From positions 10,397 through 74,396 of the forward strand of contig QANU01064622.1 in the NCBI GenBank assembly GCA_003254905.1: a stretch of 64,000 nt of DNA. Reading direction: 5' to 3'. The notes beneath the pieces are model-generated. The model made no database searches, was not told where the DNA came from, and saw only the letters and a list, made by a program, of their open reading frames with translations. Positions 12,467-26,266 of this stretch are shown here, one piece after another (positions within the stretch are counted from its first letter, which is position 1; the number at the start of each line of letters is the position of its first letter). The DNA is from Nissolia schottii. Lineage: Eukaryota; Streptophyta; Magnoliopsida; Fabales; Fabaceae. The position numbers and the translations under genes are program-made.

Positions 12467-13802
12467 ATGGCCTCCAACATTAGCTTGTGGAGTTTAGTAG
12501 TTTTCCTTGCATTTTCTCTCCCCGTGCAAGGAACTCTTGGTAATTCCCTATGAATCCTCTCAAGCTCTTAATTGAGATTATTTTTTCCACTTACATTTAT
12601 CTTAATCTTTCATATATCCAAACTTTCCCCTACTAAAAAAAAATGATCATTTTAGATTGAACATCATAAAGAGATCAAAGATATAAAATATTTGATATTA
12701 GTGAAGTCAAAACTTGGTCTTTCTTTTTTGTGGGAGTAAATTTTTGAATCCATCCCTAAAGTTGTTAGCATTAGTTCGTTCTCAAATTATAAAAATAGTC
12801 ATGCTAGTCCATTTTAGGGATTAACTTAATTGGTTTTTTACAACTAAAAATGTTACATATACACCCAATTTTATACACTCATACATACACCATTAATAAT
12901 GCACAAACTTTATTCTCATGAGTGCACAAACATTAGAAACTTATAGATGATATTCTCAATTATACTTAATTAAGTGCACAAACATTACATGCATTAAAAC
13001 ACAAATTTTATGTATATAAGTATAGGATGTATGTATGGTATATATTTTTTGGTGTACGTGTAGCAGAACTCTTTTGACAACCTTAAAAACTAATGACACT
13101 TTTCATAACTTAGAAATAACCTTAACTGACATGAACAACCTCAACAACGAATTTGAAGATTTACTTTTTTATACAGTGTCGAGGATCCACCCTTAATGTC
13201 CATTTTTAACGTACAACCAGCATTACTTTATTAATTAGTTGTTGAATATACCAATATTATTTCAAAAAATGGATGTGCTAGTAGAGCTTAAAGTGTTACT
13301 TGTATTACTCCTGTAGATATATTTTAAGATACACACTTACGTGTGACTTAAGTATTGATTGAAAAAAAAGTTAAGACTCGCTCTCAACTAATATTTAAGT
13401 GGCATTAGATCAGTATTCTTAGAAATATATCTATAAAAATTTACAAATGATATTTCAAATGCATGGATGTAGGAGGCATAGAGTGTGAGAAGCTAAGCCA
13501 CGAGACATGCGCATATGCGGTGTCATCAGCAGGAAAACGGTGTGTGCTTGAGAAGCAAGTGAAGAGGTCAGGTGAAGAAGCATACACGTGCAAGACATCG
13601 GAGATTGAAGCTGACAAGCTCATCAATGACCACATTGAAAGTGACCAATGCATCAAGTCTTGTGGTTTGGACAGAAAATCATTTGGAATCTCATCGGACT
13701 CGCTTCTTGACTCTACGTTCACGCACAACCTTTGCTCCTCTCAGTGTTACCAAGCATGCCCTAACGTTGTTGACTTATACTTCAACCTTGCTGCTGGTGA
13801 AG
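12467..13802 (+). pseudogene. PAR1-family (photoassimilate-responsive) gene, 3' part missing
   Basis: Two exons are clear. Exon 1 (12467-12539) encodes a start Met and a hydrophobic secretion signal (MASNISLWSLVVFLAFSLPV). Exon 2 (13473-13802) encodes GIECEKLSHETCAY, KTSEIE, DQCIKSCGLDRKSFGISSDS and CPNVVDLYFNLAAGEG, the Cys-rich core of the PAR1 family. Splice sites GT/AG are present and phases agree. Family members continue after the GEG residues with a further exon beginning with a VFLP..C-like sequence. I find none in the following ~2.5 kb; an LTR fragment begins about 250 bp downstream. Only about 134 residues are therefore encoded, fewer than I expect for the family. The biochemical role of the family is not known; some members respond to sugars or virus infection. 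Either a 3'-truncated pseudogene or a gene whose last exon is displaced. Confidence 0.8.
12851..13065 (-). mobile_element. TTTGTGCAC-family element, short form (copy C), in PAR1 intron 1
   Basis: A 215-bp element with imperfect terminal inverted repeats (tgttacatatacaccca / tgctacacgtacacc) has three GTGCACAAA-type motifs inside. It is a near-complete inverted match to 51199-51411. It sits within PAR1 intron 1 and has no coding capacity. Confidence 0.75.
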
Positions 13803-14070
13803 GTACATATACATGCACTATATATAATTTTACTCATTATATATAAAGTTTGTTACACTCCTCGAAAAGTCTCTCCGAAAAGGTTAACATCCGTTAGAAA
13901 CAATTAAATAAATTTATATTTTTATGTCTCCAAAAATAATTTTTTTTACTCTGTTTCATTAAATGTTTTACATATCAACATTATGACCCATAAATGTTGG
14001 TCTATAATATTAACATGTGAGATTCATCTAATGGAGAAAATCAAGAAAAAGTTATTGCTCTAAAAGTACC

Positions 14071-14073
<3 letters not shown>

Positions 14074-14117
<44 letters not shown>
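14074..14117. repeat. (AT)n microsatellite
   Basis: About 22 uninterrupted AT units, marking the left edge of the recognisable LTR fragment that follows. Confidence 0.95.
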
Positions 14118-14119
<2 letters not shown>

Positions 14120-14540
14120 CATTGTGTCATGGTTACGGTTTGTCATTCACTAAGCGATGACTCACCCATCATCAACCTTTTTCAGATATCATTGACGAAG
14201 ATACGTAACTCATTTAGTAGATCTCAGCAGTTTGGGCTCTTGGTGAGTTTCACGTTTTCATGAAGTATTCTTCAGTTATTTCAGTTATTAAGATAGTTTA
14301 TTTTATGTCAGTAGAGTGCTCCAATGTACTGCAAGCAGACTGTCTGTATTTTTTTATTTAATTATGTATTTTATGTAAGGGATCCTAATCCATTTTATTA
14401 TGAAACTTAGTTTTATGTAAAAATATTTTATCTTCTTTTATTTATAAAATATGCGTGCTTTTTCATGATTAGCACGTTAGGAGGCTTTCGTAAGAGAACT
14501 AATCCTTTGTGTGCCGATGGTGATTTTTGAGATCGTCACA
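14118..14540 (-). mobile_element. Reversed LTR fragment related to the 17033-19050 element
   Basis: On the minus strand it starts with TGTGACGATCTCAAAAATC and matches the first ~440 bases of the element at 17033 (which starts TGTAACGACTCTAGAAATC). Shared blocks include ACTTTCGTAAG-type sequence, AGCGCTCCAATG-type sequence and TGTCATTCACT.AGCGATGACTCA. Homology ends at the AT microsatellite, so most of the LTR is missing. It lies just beyond PAR1 exon 2. Confidence 0.8.
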
Positions 14541-14830
14541 ACTGGGGAAGGTACAGGGGCCACTGGTGACGGCATATCCTAATCTCCTGTGAACTTGATC
14601 GTCACAGAAATCGTGACGGCCCCAAAGATAGGATCAACGGTGGTGTCCGACCGCAGGGTCCTTATCCTACGGGTATCTTGAGGGCCCGTCATCTTGTCTT
14701 AGAATCATAAGCAAATATAGGATGAGAACTTGCATTCTCAACGGATAACCTATGGGAATAACTCAAATTCATTTACTTATCATTCTGCCGTTCGGGGGGT
14801 CTTTAGGTGATGGATGTAATCACTTAAGTC
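14541..14830. other. GC-richer block of unknown origin next to the LTR fragment
   Basis: Clearly GC-richer than its surroundings, with a CGTCAC(6)GTGACG dyad near 14600. It may be part of the same or another retroelement. No open frame or domain recognised. Confidence 0.4.
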
Positions 14831-16339
14831 TCATTTATTTATTTTTATTCATATTAGTCCCGACCAACCTTATCTTACTTTACTAAGTGATAGGGGAGTA
14901 ACACATATTACCAATTTCTATAATGGCGTGCTTCTTATGTANCTTTTTTTTTTTTCTTCATCAAATTAAATATCTCAAATGCTCTTCTTATATTAAGACG
15001 AGTGGCATAAACTAACTAAGCATACACATAAGAACTTATAAAAGATTCTGCAACAAAGCGAAACACTAATTGCTTCTAAAACCTATTCTAGCTAATTAAC
15101 CCTAAACTTTGGCAGTACGTAACAATATACCTAACAAATTAACTTGTAATACCATTTAACATTTTACTTCTTATTTCGTCCTTTAAAATCTTAAGTGTCA
15201 TTTATCAAAATGTATAAATTAATATGTAAGTTGATTTGTTAAGTTAGTTCTCAAACCAAAATATTAAAAAGAAAACCTCAACACAATTTTGGACCCCACC
15301 GCCTCCACCCCATTTGAACAACTTTTTTCTTTTTCTTTTGTTTTATTTGGGTCATGCATCAAGAGCTAAACGAACGAAACTACTTAAATTTGAATTTTTT
15401 TTTCTATAAAAATATTTATAGCAACTAGCTAGTTTGAATTCTTTGTAACTGTGTATGGATGGAATCAACATATAGAAACGTGATAATAAAAAATCTGAAT
15501 GTGCTTATAGCATCCTAAAGTTCTTGACAAAGATTGAAAATTCTAAAGAGAAAACCAATCATATATATGCCAATAGGTTTATTTCGAGTCCAAAGATAAC
15601 TAACTTCGCCGTCAAATCTATGCCTAACAAAGACTATCATCAAATAAGCCCCGCAAAGAGCGGAAGGTCATTAATCAATATTTCTTGTTAGTTAGTACTC
15701 CATATTGCTAAAAGTATATACTTCATGTTATTATTATATTAATTCCTATTACGTAGTAGTAATTAAATTCAGCTGTTGTCAATTAATGTGCATAGTTATG
15801 GCTCAATGCAATTTGTCTCATGTTACCAAAACCTGGCCTAGGGTTAGAACATTAGACGTCTGCAAATATTGGGAAAGGGATCTAGTCGCCAATAATCCAT
15901 GTTCTAACTTGTTTATGTGAAAAATTAAATATTCAGTATATCTACCGCACATATGAGATTCTATGTTAAAACTTCATTGCAATAAATATAATTTTTAAAA
16001 TTTATAAAAAAACACATACACGCATAATGGGCAACTGGATTTAGGCCGTCTTGTACACCAAAAAATAAAAGGTATGGACCGTCCATTGAATATCGGATTG
16101 GTTGTTGGACCAAAATTTCAACACCCCAAATCCAATTAACATTGGGCTAGTACTCTCTCAACAACCCAAATTCAATCATCTTTGCTAGCAAGGAACAGTG
16201 CTAGTAAGTAGTGGGTGGAAATAGTTAGCACAGTCCACGTTTCACACACACTATTGGATCAATAAGCCCATCTGAATTCATTATGAAGTAATAGTATCCC
16301 TTTTAGTAAATATGCATTTTATCTGGCCTAAATATCCAT
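14831..16339. other. Intergenic DNA left of the satellite
   Basis: AT-rich, with one ambiguous base at 14942. No gene recognised, and no PAR1 terminal exon found here. Confidence 0.5.
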
Positions 16340-17027
16340 TTCAAGGCCTATATAGCCTTATCTTTTTCATCTAAACTTTTATTTTTCATAGTCTATAACT
16401 TTATTTTTTAGCTAAAAATAGTATTAAGAAAAATGGTCATCTTTCATATGTTATAGTCATGTATCGTGAAAAATAAATCTTATCATTGATATGCATTTTA
16501 TAGCAATGGATTTTCACTCAAAATGATTATTAGTGAAATGCAATTTTTGTAGCCTATGATCTACAAATTTTTAATAAAAATAACTTATTAAATTAATGAT
16601 CAGCTTTCATAGACTATAATCATGTATGTTTCATAAAAAATAAAGGTAACCGATAATATGAATTTTTCGAAGGCTATAGCCTTGAATTTTCACTCAAAAA
16701 TGATTTTCGCTAAAAAGCAATTTTTGTGGCTCATACCTTATATTTTTCATTAAAAACGAGATCTTAGATTAATAGTCATCTTTCACAGGTTATAATCATG
16801 TCTTTTTCTTGAAAAATAAAGGTTATCATTAATATGCATTTATATTGGCTATAATCTTGAATTTTCATTCAAAATGATTTTTCCTGAATTACAATATTCG
16901 TAGCTTATGACCTTCAAATTTTTACTAAACAAGACTTTTTAAACTAATGGTTATCTTTCATAAGTTATAGTCATGTATTTTTCATAAAAAAATAAAGTTA
17001 TCCAATAACATGAATTATTTGAAGGAG

Positions 17028-19055
17028 CCTTGTGTAACGACTCTAGAAATCGTTACCGGCACGCAAGGGACTAATTCCCTTACGAAAGTCTTCTAATGTG
17101 TTAATCATAAAAAAATGCACATCTTTTATAAATAAACAGGAAAAATTTTAAATAAAACTAAACATCATAATATAATATAATAAAAAGATTTTTTACAAGA
17201 TACACAATATATATATATATATATATATATAATTCAAAATATGATACACTCTGCTTGTAGTCCATTGGAGCGCTCTATAGACTGACATGAATATAAACTA
17301 TCTTAAATATTGAAATAACTAAAGAATACTTCAGACAATGTGAAGCTCACTAAGAGTCCAAACTACTGAGATTTACTAAACGAGTAGCATGTCTTTGTCA
17401 ACGGTATCTGGAAAAGGGTTGATGAGGGATGAGTCATCGCTCAGTGAATGACAAACCCCACGGCGACATGGGACATTTTGTAACCATGGCATGCAAATGT
17501 AATACACACACACATATATATAACAATCATGAAAACGTTCATATAATAATAATGATAATAATAATCTTAAAAAATATATAAGAACATAAGCAAGTGGGGA
17601 GTTCTCTAGATAGACATTCTGAGCATTATGGTTTTGCTTTATGATGCATTATCCTGGACACATTACCCAAATATCTAGGTCACGACAGTTGGGGATACAC
17701 TACCCGAGTCCATAGATTCCTGATAGTTAGTCCTAATCTACATGATACATAACACCGGACATCACGGGCTACCATTTTCAGGCTTTACGGTCTTGCCCTA
17801 AATCTACTTGAATCCTATTCTACTTTATGATCGTACAAAGTATATCAAGATTAACGTAGACTGTTGCTGACTTACAGTTTTATCCTAGATATCCTCCCAT
17901 GAAAACAGTTTTAAATACATAACATAACATGATAAAATAATACTTTAACTGATATTGATAGCATAACATGACTTAATATTTTTAAGTGTTTTATCTTGAG
18001 AAAATAAAAGTAGACTAAAATCCCATACTCAGGGAGGTTCCCGAGTATGAGAGGTGTGTCACAATGGACATATCTTAAGTACCAATTCTTGTCCTTAGCC
18101 ATAACCTTTTCTTAACATAAGTATTCTTCCACCAGAATCTTTCCTTAACTATGATCTTTTACAAAGGGTTTAACTAAACAATATGAATATCTTTATCACT
18201 TGATACTAATCATACACACACAACATGAATATATTTAATGCAGTAATATATGTGGTCTCATGTGGTTCTAAAATAGTTTCATAATTTTTTAAAACACATT
18301 CATAAATATTTAATTCATAAATAAAGAGTTTCTAAATAAATAATCACAAGAAAATAACTAATTAAATAAAAGAATAACTAAATTCATAAATACATAAATA
18401 AAATAATAAATTTCACCTCGTAGGATTTTATAAAATATAAATAAAATAAATAAATAACTTTTAAAAATCAATAAATTGTTTAAAATAGATCATGAAGAAA
18501 GCCACTTGCTTAAAAATGACTAAACGTTAAGGAGCACTAAGCTGGGAGCTCCTGACATACCCCACGTGGAAGCACTGCTTCTCCATGAACGAAAAACGAG
18601 AGGGGGAAAAGAAATAAAAATAACTAGAGCGAAAAGTCTCATAAAAGTATGACCTTTCAAGCTCTAGAGTAAATTAGCAAGTCTAAACACTCATGGGAAG
18701 CTTCTATATATAGAGGGAGGAGGAAACCCCTTTTTATCATTCTAATCAATGTGAGACTAATGCCCACACGAGGTGAACCCCTATGAAAATTATCTCACTC
18801 GAGATGAGCTCCAAAAATCACTTTTGCTCTCTTGCTACATCATCTTGTGCGAGATGCTATACGTCCCATGCAAGATGCTATACGTCCCGTGCGAGACGTG
18901 CCCTATGACTAGTGTCTCGCGTGAGATACATTACGTATCGCTTGAGATGCTAACACGTCTCGCACGAGACATGTCCTATGACTAGCGTCTCACGTGAGAT
19001 ACACTACATCTCGTGCGAGATGTCCTCCCCCCTTTTTCTAGGTCGTGACACCGTG
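17028..19055 (+). mobile_element. 2.0-kb solo-LTR-like insertion in the satellite, 5-bp TSD
   Basis: The element spans 17033-19050 (2018 bp), beginning TGTAACGACTCTAG and ending CTAGGTCGTGACA, which form an inverted terminal pair. The flanks CCTTG (17028-17032) and CCGTG (19051-19055) are a 5-bp target-site duplication with one change, and removing the insert restores the satellite phrase gccttggattttc. A TATA-like TATATATA at about 18704 with ~350 bp after it fits a U3-R-U5 layout. No gag-pol is present, so a solo LTR is the best reading, probably Ty3/gypsy type. Confidence 0.85.
18795..19023. repeat. Cluster of CTCRYGYGAG-type palindromes inside the LTR
   Basis: Short dyads recur every 20-45 bp: CTCGCGTGAG (18916), CTCGCACGAG (18959), CTCACGTGAG (18989, a perfect palindrome) and CTCGTGCGAG (19010), plus related AGATGC/TACGTCCC repeats upstream. 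They lie between the putative TATA box and the LTR end, in the R/U5 part. Confidence 0.75.
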
Positions 19056-22000
19056 GATTTTCAATAAAAAATAATTTTTGGTAAATTGTAATATTCAACC
19101 TATGATCTTCAAATTTTTACTAAACTTTTTTTTTAAAATTAATGACCATCTTTCACAGGTTGTAACCATGTATGTTTCATGAAAAACAAAGTTTATCGTT
19201 AATATGCATTTTTCTAAGGCTATAGCCTTTCGATTTTCACTTAAAAATGATTTTCGGCAAATTACAATTTTTGTAATCTATGACCTTCTATTTTTCACTA
19301 AAAATGACTTCTTAGATTAATAGTCATCTTTCAATGGCTATAATCTTGTCTTTTTCGTTAAAAATAAATTTTATCGTTAATGTGCATTTTTCATAGATAT
19401 AGCATTGAATTTTCACTAAAAAATAATTTTCAGTAAATTGAAATTTTCGTAGCCTATGACATTTTCTTTTTCACTAAAAAACGACTTCTTAGATTAATGA
19501 TCATTTTTCATAGGCAACAACATTGTCTTCTTCGTTAAAAATAAACTTTATTAGTAATATGTTTTATAGCAATGAGTTTTCACTCAAAAATGGTTTTTGC
19601 TACAATGCAATTTCTTTAACTTATGGCCTTCTACTTTTTACTAAATAATAGATTAATGGTTATCTTTCATTGGTTATAATCATGTCTTTTTTGTAAAAAA
19701 TAAGTTTATCATTAATATTCATTTCTTATTGGGTATGAAATTTCACTCAAAAATGAATTTTTATGAATTGCAATTTTAGCAACTTATGAACTTCAAATTT
19801 TTATTAAAAAAGGCTTCTTAAATTAATGGTTTTCTTTCAAAGGCCATAGTTATGTTTTTATCATGATAAACAAAGTTAACTAATAATATGAATTTTTCAA
19901 AGGCTATAGTTTTGGATTTTCACTAAAATATTATTTTTTCGTGAGTTGCAATTTTTATAGCCTGTGACCTTCAATTTTTTACTAAAAAAGACATCTTAGG
20001 TTAATGGCTATCTTTCATAAGCTATAGTCATGTCTTTTTCATGAAAAATAAAGTTAACTGAAAATATGAATTTTTTGTGAGCAATAGCCTTAGTTTTTCA
20101 CTCAAAAATGATTTTTGGTGAATTGCAATCTTCGTTGCCTATGATCTTCAAATTTTTACTAAAAGAGACTTCCTAAATTAATTATTATCTTTCATATGTT
20201 ATAGCCATATCTTTTTCATGAAAAATAAAATTTGTCGTTAATATGCATTTTTCGAATGTATAGCCTTTCGAATTTTGGTCCAAAATGATTTTCAGTAAAT
20301 TATAATTTTTGTAGCCTATAACCTTATTTTCCAATAAAAATGACTTCTTAGATTAGTAGTAGTCATCTTTCAAAGGTTATAGCATTGTCTTTTTCGTTAA
20401 AAACAAATCTTATCCTTAATATGCATTTTTCATATGCTATATCCTTGAATTTTTTCTCAAAAATGATTTTCTATTGTAATTTTCGTAGCTTATGACCTTC
20501 TAAAAATGATTTCTTAGATTAATGACCATTTTTCATAAACAATAGCATTGTCTTTTTCGTTAAAAATAAACTTTATTGGTAATATGCATTGTAGCAATGA
20601 ATTTTCACTCAAAAATGGTTTTTTTTCTAAAATGCAATTTTTGTAACCTATGACCTTCTATTTCTTACTAAATAATATATTTAAGGTCATTTTTCATTGG
20701 CTATAGTCATGTCTTTTTCATGAAAAACAAAGTTTATCATTCATTTCACTCAAAAATAATTTTTGGTGAATTGCAATTTCAACAACTTATGACCTTCAAA
20801 TTTTTACTAGAAAATACTTCTTCAATTAATGGTTTTTTTTTAAAAGGCCATAGTCATGTCTTTTTCATGATAAACAAAGTTAACCGATAATATGAATTTT
20901 TCAAAGGCAACCTTGGATTTTCACTCAAATAATTTTGTTGAATTACAATTTTCGTAGCCTATATCCTTCAAATTTTTAATTAAAAAACTTCTTAAATTAA
21001 CGGTAATATTTCATATGCTATTGTCATGTTTTTTTTAAGGAAAAAAGAAGTTAACTAATAATATGATTTTTTTTAAGGCTATCAGATTTTAACTCAAAAA
21101 GGATTTTTGGTGAATTGCAATTTCTGTAATCTATGACCTTCAAATTTTTACTTAAAAAGACTTCTTAAATTAATGGTTATCTTTCAAAGGTTATAATCAT
21201 GTATTTTTCACGATAAACAAAGTTAGCAATGATACGAATTTTTCAAAGGCAACCTTGGATTTTCACTCAAAAATGATTTTGTTGAATTGCAATTTTTGTA
21301 GCCTATAACCTTCAAATTTTTACTTAAAAAACTTCTTAAGTTAGTGGTAATCTTTCATATGCTATTGTCATGTTTTTTGAGAAAAAATGAAGTTAACCGA
21401 TATTATGAATTTTTCAAAGTATATATAACCTTGGATTTTCACTCAAAAATGATTTTTGCTAAAATGCAATTTTCGTTTCCTATGACATTCTATTTTTCAC
21501 TAAAAATGAATTCTTAGATTAATGGTCATCTTTCATAAGCTATAACCATGTCTTTTTCAGTTAAAAACAAAGTTTATTGTTAATGCATATTTTTCCTAGG
21601 CTATCCTTGAATTTCAATTCAAACATATTTTTTGGTAAATTGAAAATTGTGTAGTCTATAACCTTCTTTTTTTTTTCACTATATACAACATCTTAGAGCA
21701 ATGACAATTTTTTAAAGGCAATAACCTTGTCTTCTTCGTTAATTTTTTTTTGTCGTTAATATGCATTATAGCAATGGATTTTAACTCAAAAATGATTTTT
21801 CCTAAAATGTAAAATCCGTAGCTTATTACTCTTTATTTTTCATTAAAAATGATTTCATAGATTAATGAACATCGTTTAAAGGCTATAGCCGTGTCTTTTT
21901 CGTGAAAAATAAAGTTTATACTTAATATGCATTTTTTGAACGTTGTAGCCTTGGATTTTCACTCAAAAATGATTTTTCGATAAATTACAATTTATGTAGC

Positions 22001-25000
22001 CAATTACCTTCTATTTTTCATTAAAAATGAATTATAATATTAATGGTTATCTTGTATAGGCTATAGCCATACCATTTTTTAGAAAAATAAAGTTTAATGT
22101 TAATATGTATTTTTTGAAGCATTGGATTTTCGGTTAAAGATGATTTTTGGTAAATTGCAATTTTTGTATCATATGACCGTCTATTTTTCACTAAAAATGA
22201 CTTGTTAGACTAATGGTTATCTTGCACAAGGTATAGCCAAGTCTTTTTTGTGAAAAACAAAGTTTATTATTCATATGCATTTTATAACATTAGATTTTCG
22301 TTCAAAAATGATTTTTTGGTGAATTACAATCTTCGTAGCCTATGATCTTCTAAATTTTGTTAAAAAAGACTTCTTTAATTAATGATCATCTTTCATAAAC
22401 TATAATCATGTATATTTTATAGAAAACAAAGTTAATCGATAATATGAATTTTTCGAAGGTTATAGCCTTGAGTTTTCACTCAAAAATAATTTTTGCTAAA
22501 ATGCAATTTACGTAGACTATGACCTTCTATTTTTCATTAAAAACAATTTCTTAGATTAATTGTCATATTTCATAGGTTATATGGCCATGTATTTTTCGTG
22601 AAAAACAAAGTTTTGTTTATTTTTAATATGCATTTTTTTATTGGCTATAGCCTTGGATTTTCACTCAAAAATGATTTTTAGTAAATTACAATTCCTGTAA
22701 CCTATGACCTTCAAATTTTTACTAAAAAAGACTTCTTAAATTAATATTTATCTTTCATATGCTAAAACCATGTTTTATTCATGAAACACAAAGTTAACTG
22801 ATAATATGAATTTTTCGAAAGTTATAATCTTGAATTTTCACTCAAAAATGATTTTTTGGTGAATTGCAATTTTCGTAGCCTATGACCTTCAAATTTGTAC
22901 TAAAAAATGCTTCTTAAATTAATGGTATCTTTCATAGGCTATAATCATGTTTTTTCATGAAAAATAAAGTTAACCGATAATATGAAATTTTCGAAAGCAA
23001 CCTTGAATTTTCAATCAAAAATGATTTTTGTTAAAATGCTATTTTTGTAACCTATGACATTCCATTTTTCACTAAAAATGACTTTTTAAATTAATTGTCA
23101 TCTATCATAGGCTATACTCATGTCTTTTAGTGAAAAATAAAGTTTATCATTAATATGCATTTTTCAAAGGCTATAACCTTTCAATTTTCACTAAAAAATG
23201 ATTTTCGATAAATTGCAATCTATGTAGCCTATGACCGTCTATTTTTCACTAAAAAAGATTTCTTAGATTAATAATTATCTTTCAAACGCTCTAGCCACAG
23301 TTTATCATTAACATGCATTTTTCGTAGGCTACCTTGAATTTTCACTAAAAAATGATTTATGATAAATTGGAAAAATTGTACCCTATGACCTTTTTTCACT
23401 AAAAACAACTTCGATTTATGACCAATTTTCATAGACAATAACATTGTCTTCTTCATTAAAAATAATCTTTATTGTTAATATGCATTATAGCAATGAATTT
23501 TAACTCAAAAATGACTTTCGTTAAAATGCAATTTCTATAACCTATGACCCACTACTTTTAAATAAAAAGGACTTCTTAGATTAATGTGCATCTTATATAG
23601 GCCACGACTATGTCTTTTTGGTAAAAAAAACAAAGTTTATTGTTAATGTGCATTTTTCAAAGGCAATAACCTTAGATTTTCACTCAAAAATGATTTTTGG
23701 TGAATTACAATTTCCGTAGCCTCTGACATTTTATTTTTACTAAAAACGACATCTTAAATTAATGATCATTATTCATAGGCTATATAGCCATGCCTTTTTC
23801 ATGAAAAACAAAGTTTACTGTTAATTTGCATTTTTCGAAGTAATAGCTTCCTTAGCCTATGACATTCTATTTTTTTTTCAATAAAAACAACTTCTTAGAT
23901 TAATGGTCATCTTTCATAGGTTATAGCAATGTCTTTTTTGTGAAAAGCAAAATTTATCGTTAATATGCATCTATCGAATGCTATAGGCTAGGATTATCAC
24001 TCAAAAATGATTTTTGGTAAATTGCAATTTTTGCAGCCTATGACCTTCTATTTTTCAATAAAAATAACTCTTAGATTAATGATTATCTTTCATAGGCTAT
24101 AACCATATCTTTTTCATTAAAAACAAAGTTATTTGTTAATATGCATTTTTCATAGGCTATAGTTTTGCCGTTTCATTCAAAAATGATTCTCGATAAATTG
24201 CAATTTCCATAATTTATTACCTTCTCTTATCCACTGAAATTGACTTCTTAAATTAATGATCATCTTTCATATGCTATAGCCATGTCTTTTTCGTTAAAAA
24301 TAAAGTTAATTGTTAATATGCATTTTTCATAGGCTATAACTTTGCATTTTCATTCAAAAATGATAGTTGATAAATTGCAATTTCCATAGCCTATTACCTT
24401 CTCTTATCCACTAAAAATGACATCTTAGATTAATGACCACTTTTATAGGCAATAACATTGTCTTTTTCGTTAAAATTAATTATTGTTAATATGCATAATA
24501 GCAATTGATTTTCACTAAAAAATGTTTTTTGCTAAAATGCAATTTTTGTAGCCTATGACCTTCTATTTTTCACTAAAAATGACTTCTTAGATTACCAGTC
24601 ATCTTTCATAGACTATAGTCATGTCTTTTTTTTTATAAATATAAAGTTTATTATTAATTTGCATTTTTTGAAGGCTATATTCTTGGATTTTCACTCAAAA
24701 ATGATTTTTGGTGTATTGCAATTTTTGTATCCTATGACCTTCTAGTTTTTTTTTGTATACTAAAAATGACTTCTTAAATTAATGATCATCTGTTATAGGC
24801 TATAACCGTGTCTTTTTCGAGAAAAACAAAGTTTGTTGTTAATATACATTTTTAAAGAATGTAACCTTAGATTTTCACTTAAAAATGATTTTTGGTAAAT
24901 TATAATTTCCATAGCCTATGGCCTTCTACTTTTCACCAAAAATGAATTATTAGATTAATGGCCATCTTTCATAATTCTTAACCATGTCTCCTCATCTAAA

Positions 25001-26266
25001 ATAAAATTTATCATTGCAATACATTTTTCGTAGACTATGACCTCACTCTAAAATGCTTTTCAGTAAATTGCAATTTCTATAGCCTATGATCTTTTATTTT
25101 TTTACTAAAAATGACTTCTTAGATTAGTGATCATTTTTTATACGTTATAGTCATGTCTTATTCATCAAAAATAAAATTTATCGTTAATATTCATTTTTTG
25201 TAGGTTATAATCTCTGATATTCACTCAAAAATGATTTTCAGTAAATTGCAATTTTCGTAACCTATGGCTTCTCTTTTTCACTAAAAAAACTTCTTAGATT
25301 AATGACTACTTTTCGTAGACTATAGTCTTATCTTCTTTGTTAAAAATAAACGTTATCAATAATATGCATCATAGCAATGGATTTTCAATCAAAAATGATT
25401 TTCGCTAAAATGCAATTTCCATGACCTACGGCCTTCAATTTTTTTAAACTAAAAACGACTTCTTAAATTAATGATTATCTTTCACAGGCTATAGCCACGT
25501 CTTTTTTGTAAAAAACAAAATTTTCGTTAATATGTATTTTTTCAAGGTCTTTTTTCGTTAAAAACAAACATTTTTATTAATGAATATTTTTCATAGGCTA
25601 TATCATTGTATATTGCTAAAAAATGGTTTTGGATAATTTGTACTTTCCATAGCTTACATTCTCTTTTTGATTAAAAATGACTTTTTTGGAGTAATGGTCA
25701 TCTTTCATAGGTTAGTCTTGTCTTTTTCTATAAAAACAAATCTTTTTATTAATAAGCGTTTTTCATAGGTTATCTCCTTATATTTTCGTTAAATTTTTTT
25801 TGCTAATATGTAATTTTCATAAATTGTAGCCTTCTCTTTTTTATTAAAAATGACTTTTTTTGATTAATAGTCATCATTCATATGATATAATAACCTTTTT
25901 TTCCCCTAAAAGTAAACGTTTTTATTAATAAGCATTTTTCATAAGCTATAATCTTGTATTTTTACTAAAAAATGATTTTCGATAATATGCATTTTCCATT
26001 ACCTGTAGCCTTACCTTTTATTATTATTATTATTATTAAAATGACTTTTTCAAATTAATGATTATATTTCATAAATTATGACATTGTCTTTTTCATTAAA
26101 GACAAATATTTTTATTAAAAAGCTTTTTTCATAGGCTAAATATATAACTTTATATTTTTACTTTAAAATTTTAGTTAATGAATATTTTTCATACTCTAAA
26201 TTTTTTTTTTAGTTAAAGAAATTTATTTTGGTTAATGATCATTTTACATACATTATAACCTTTGTC

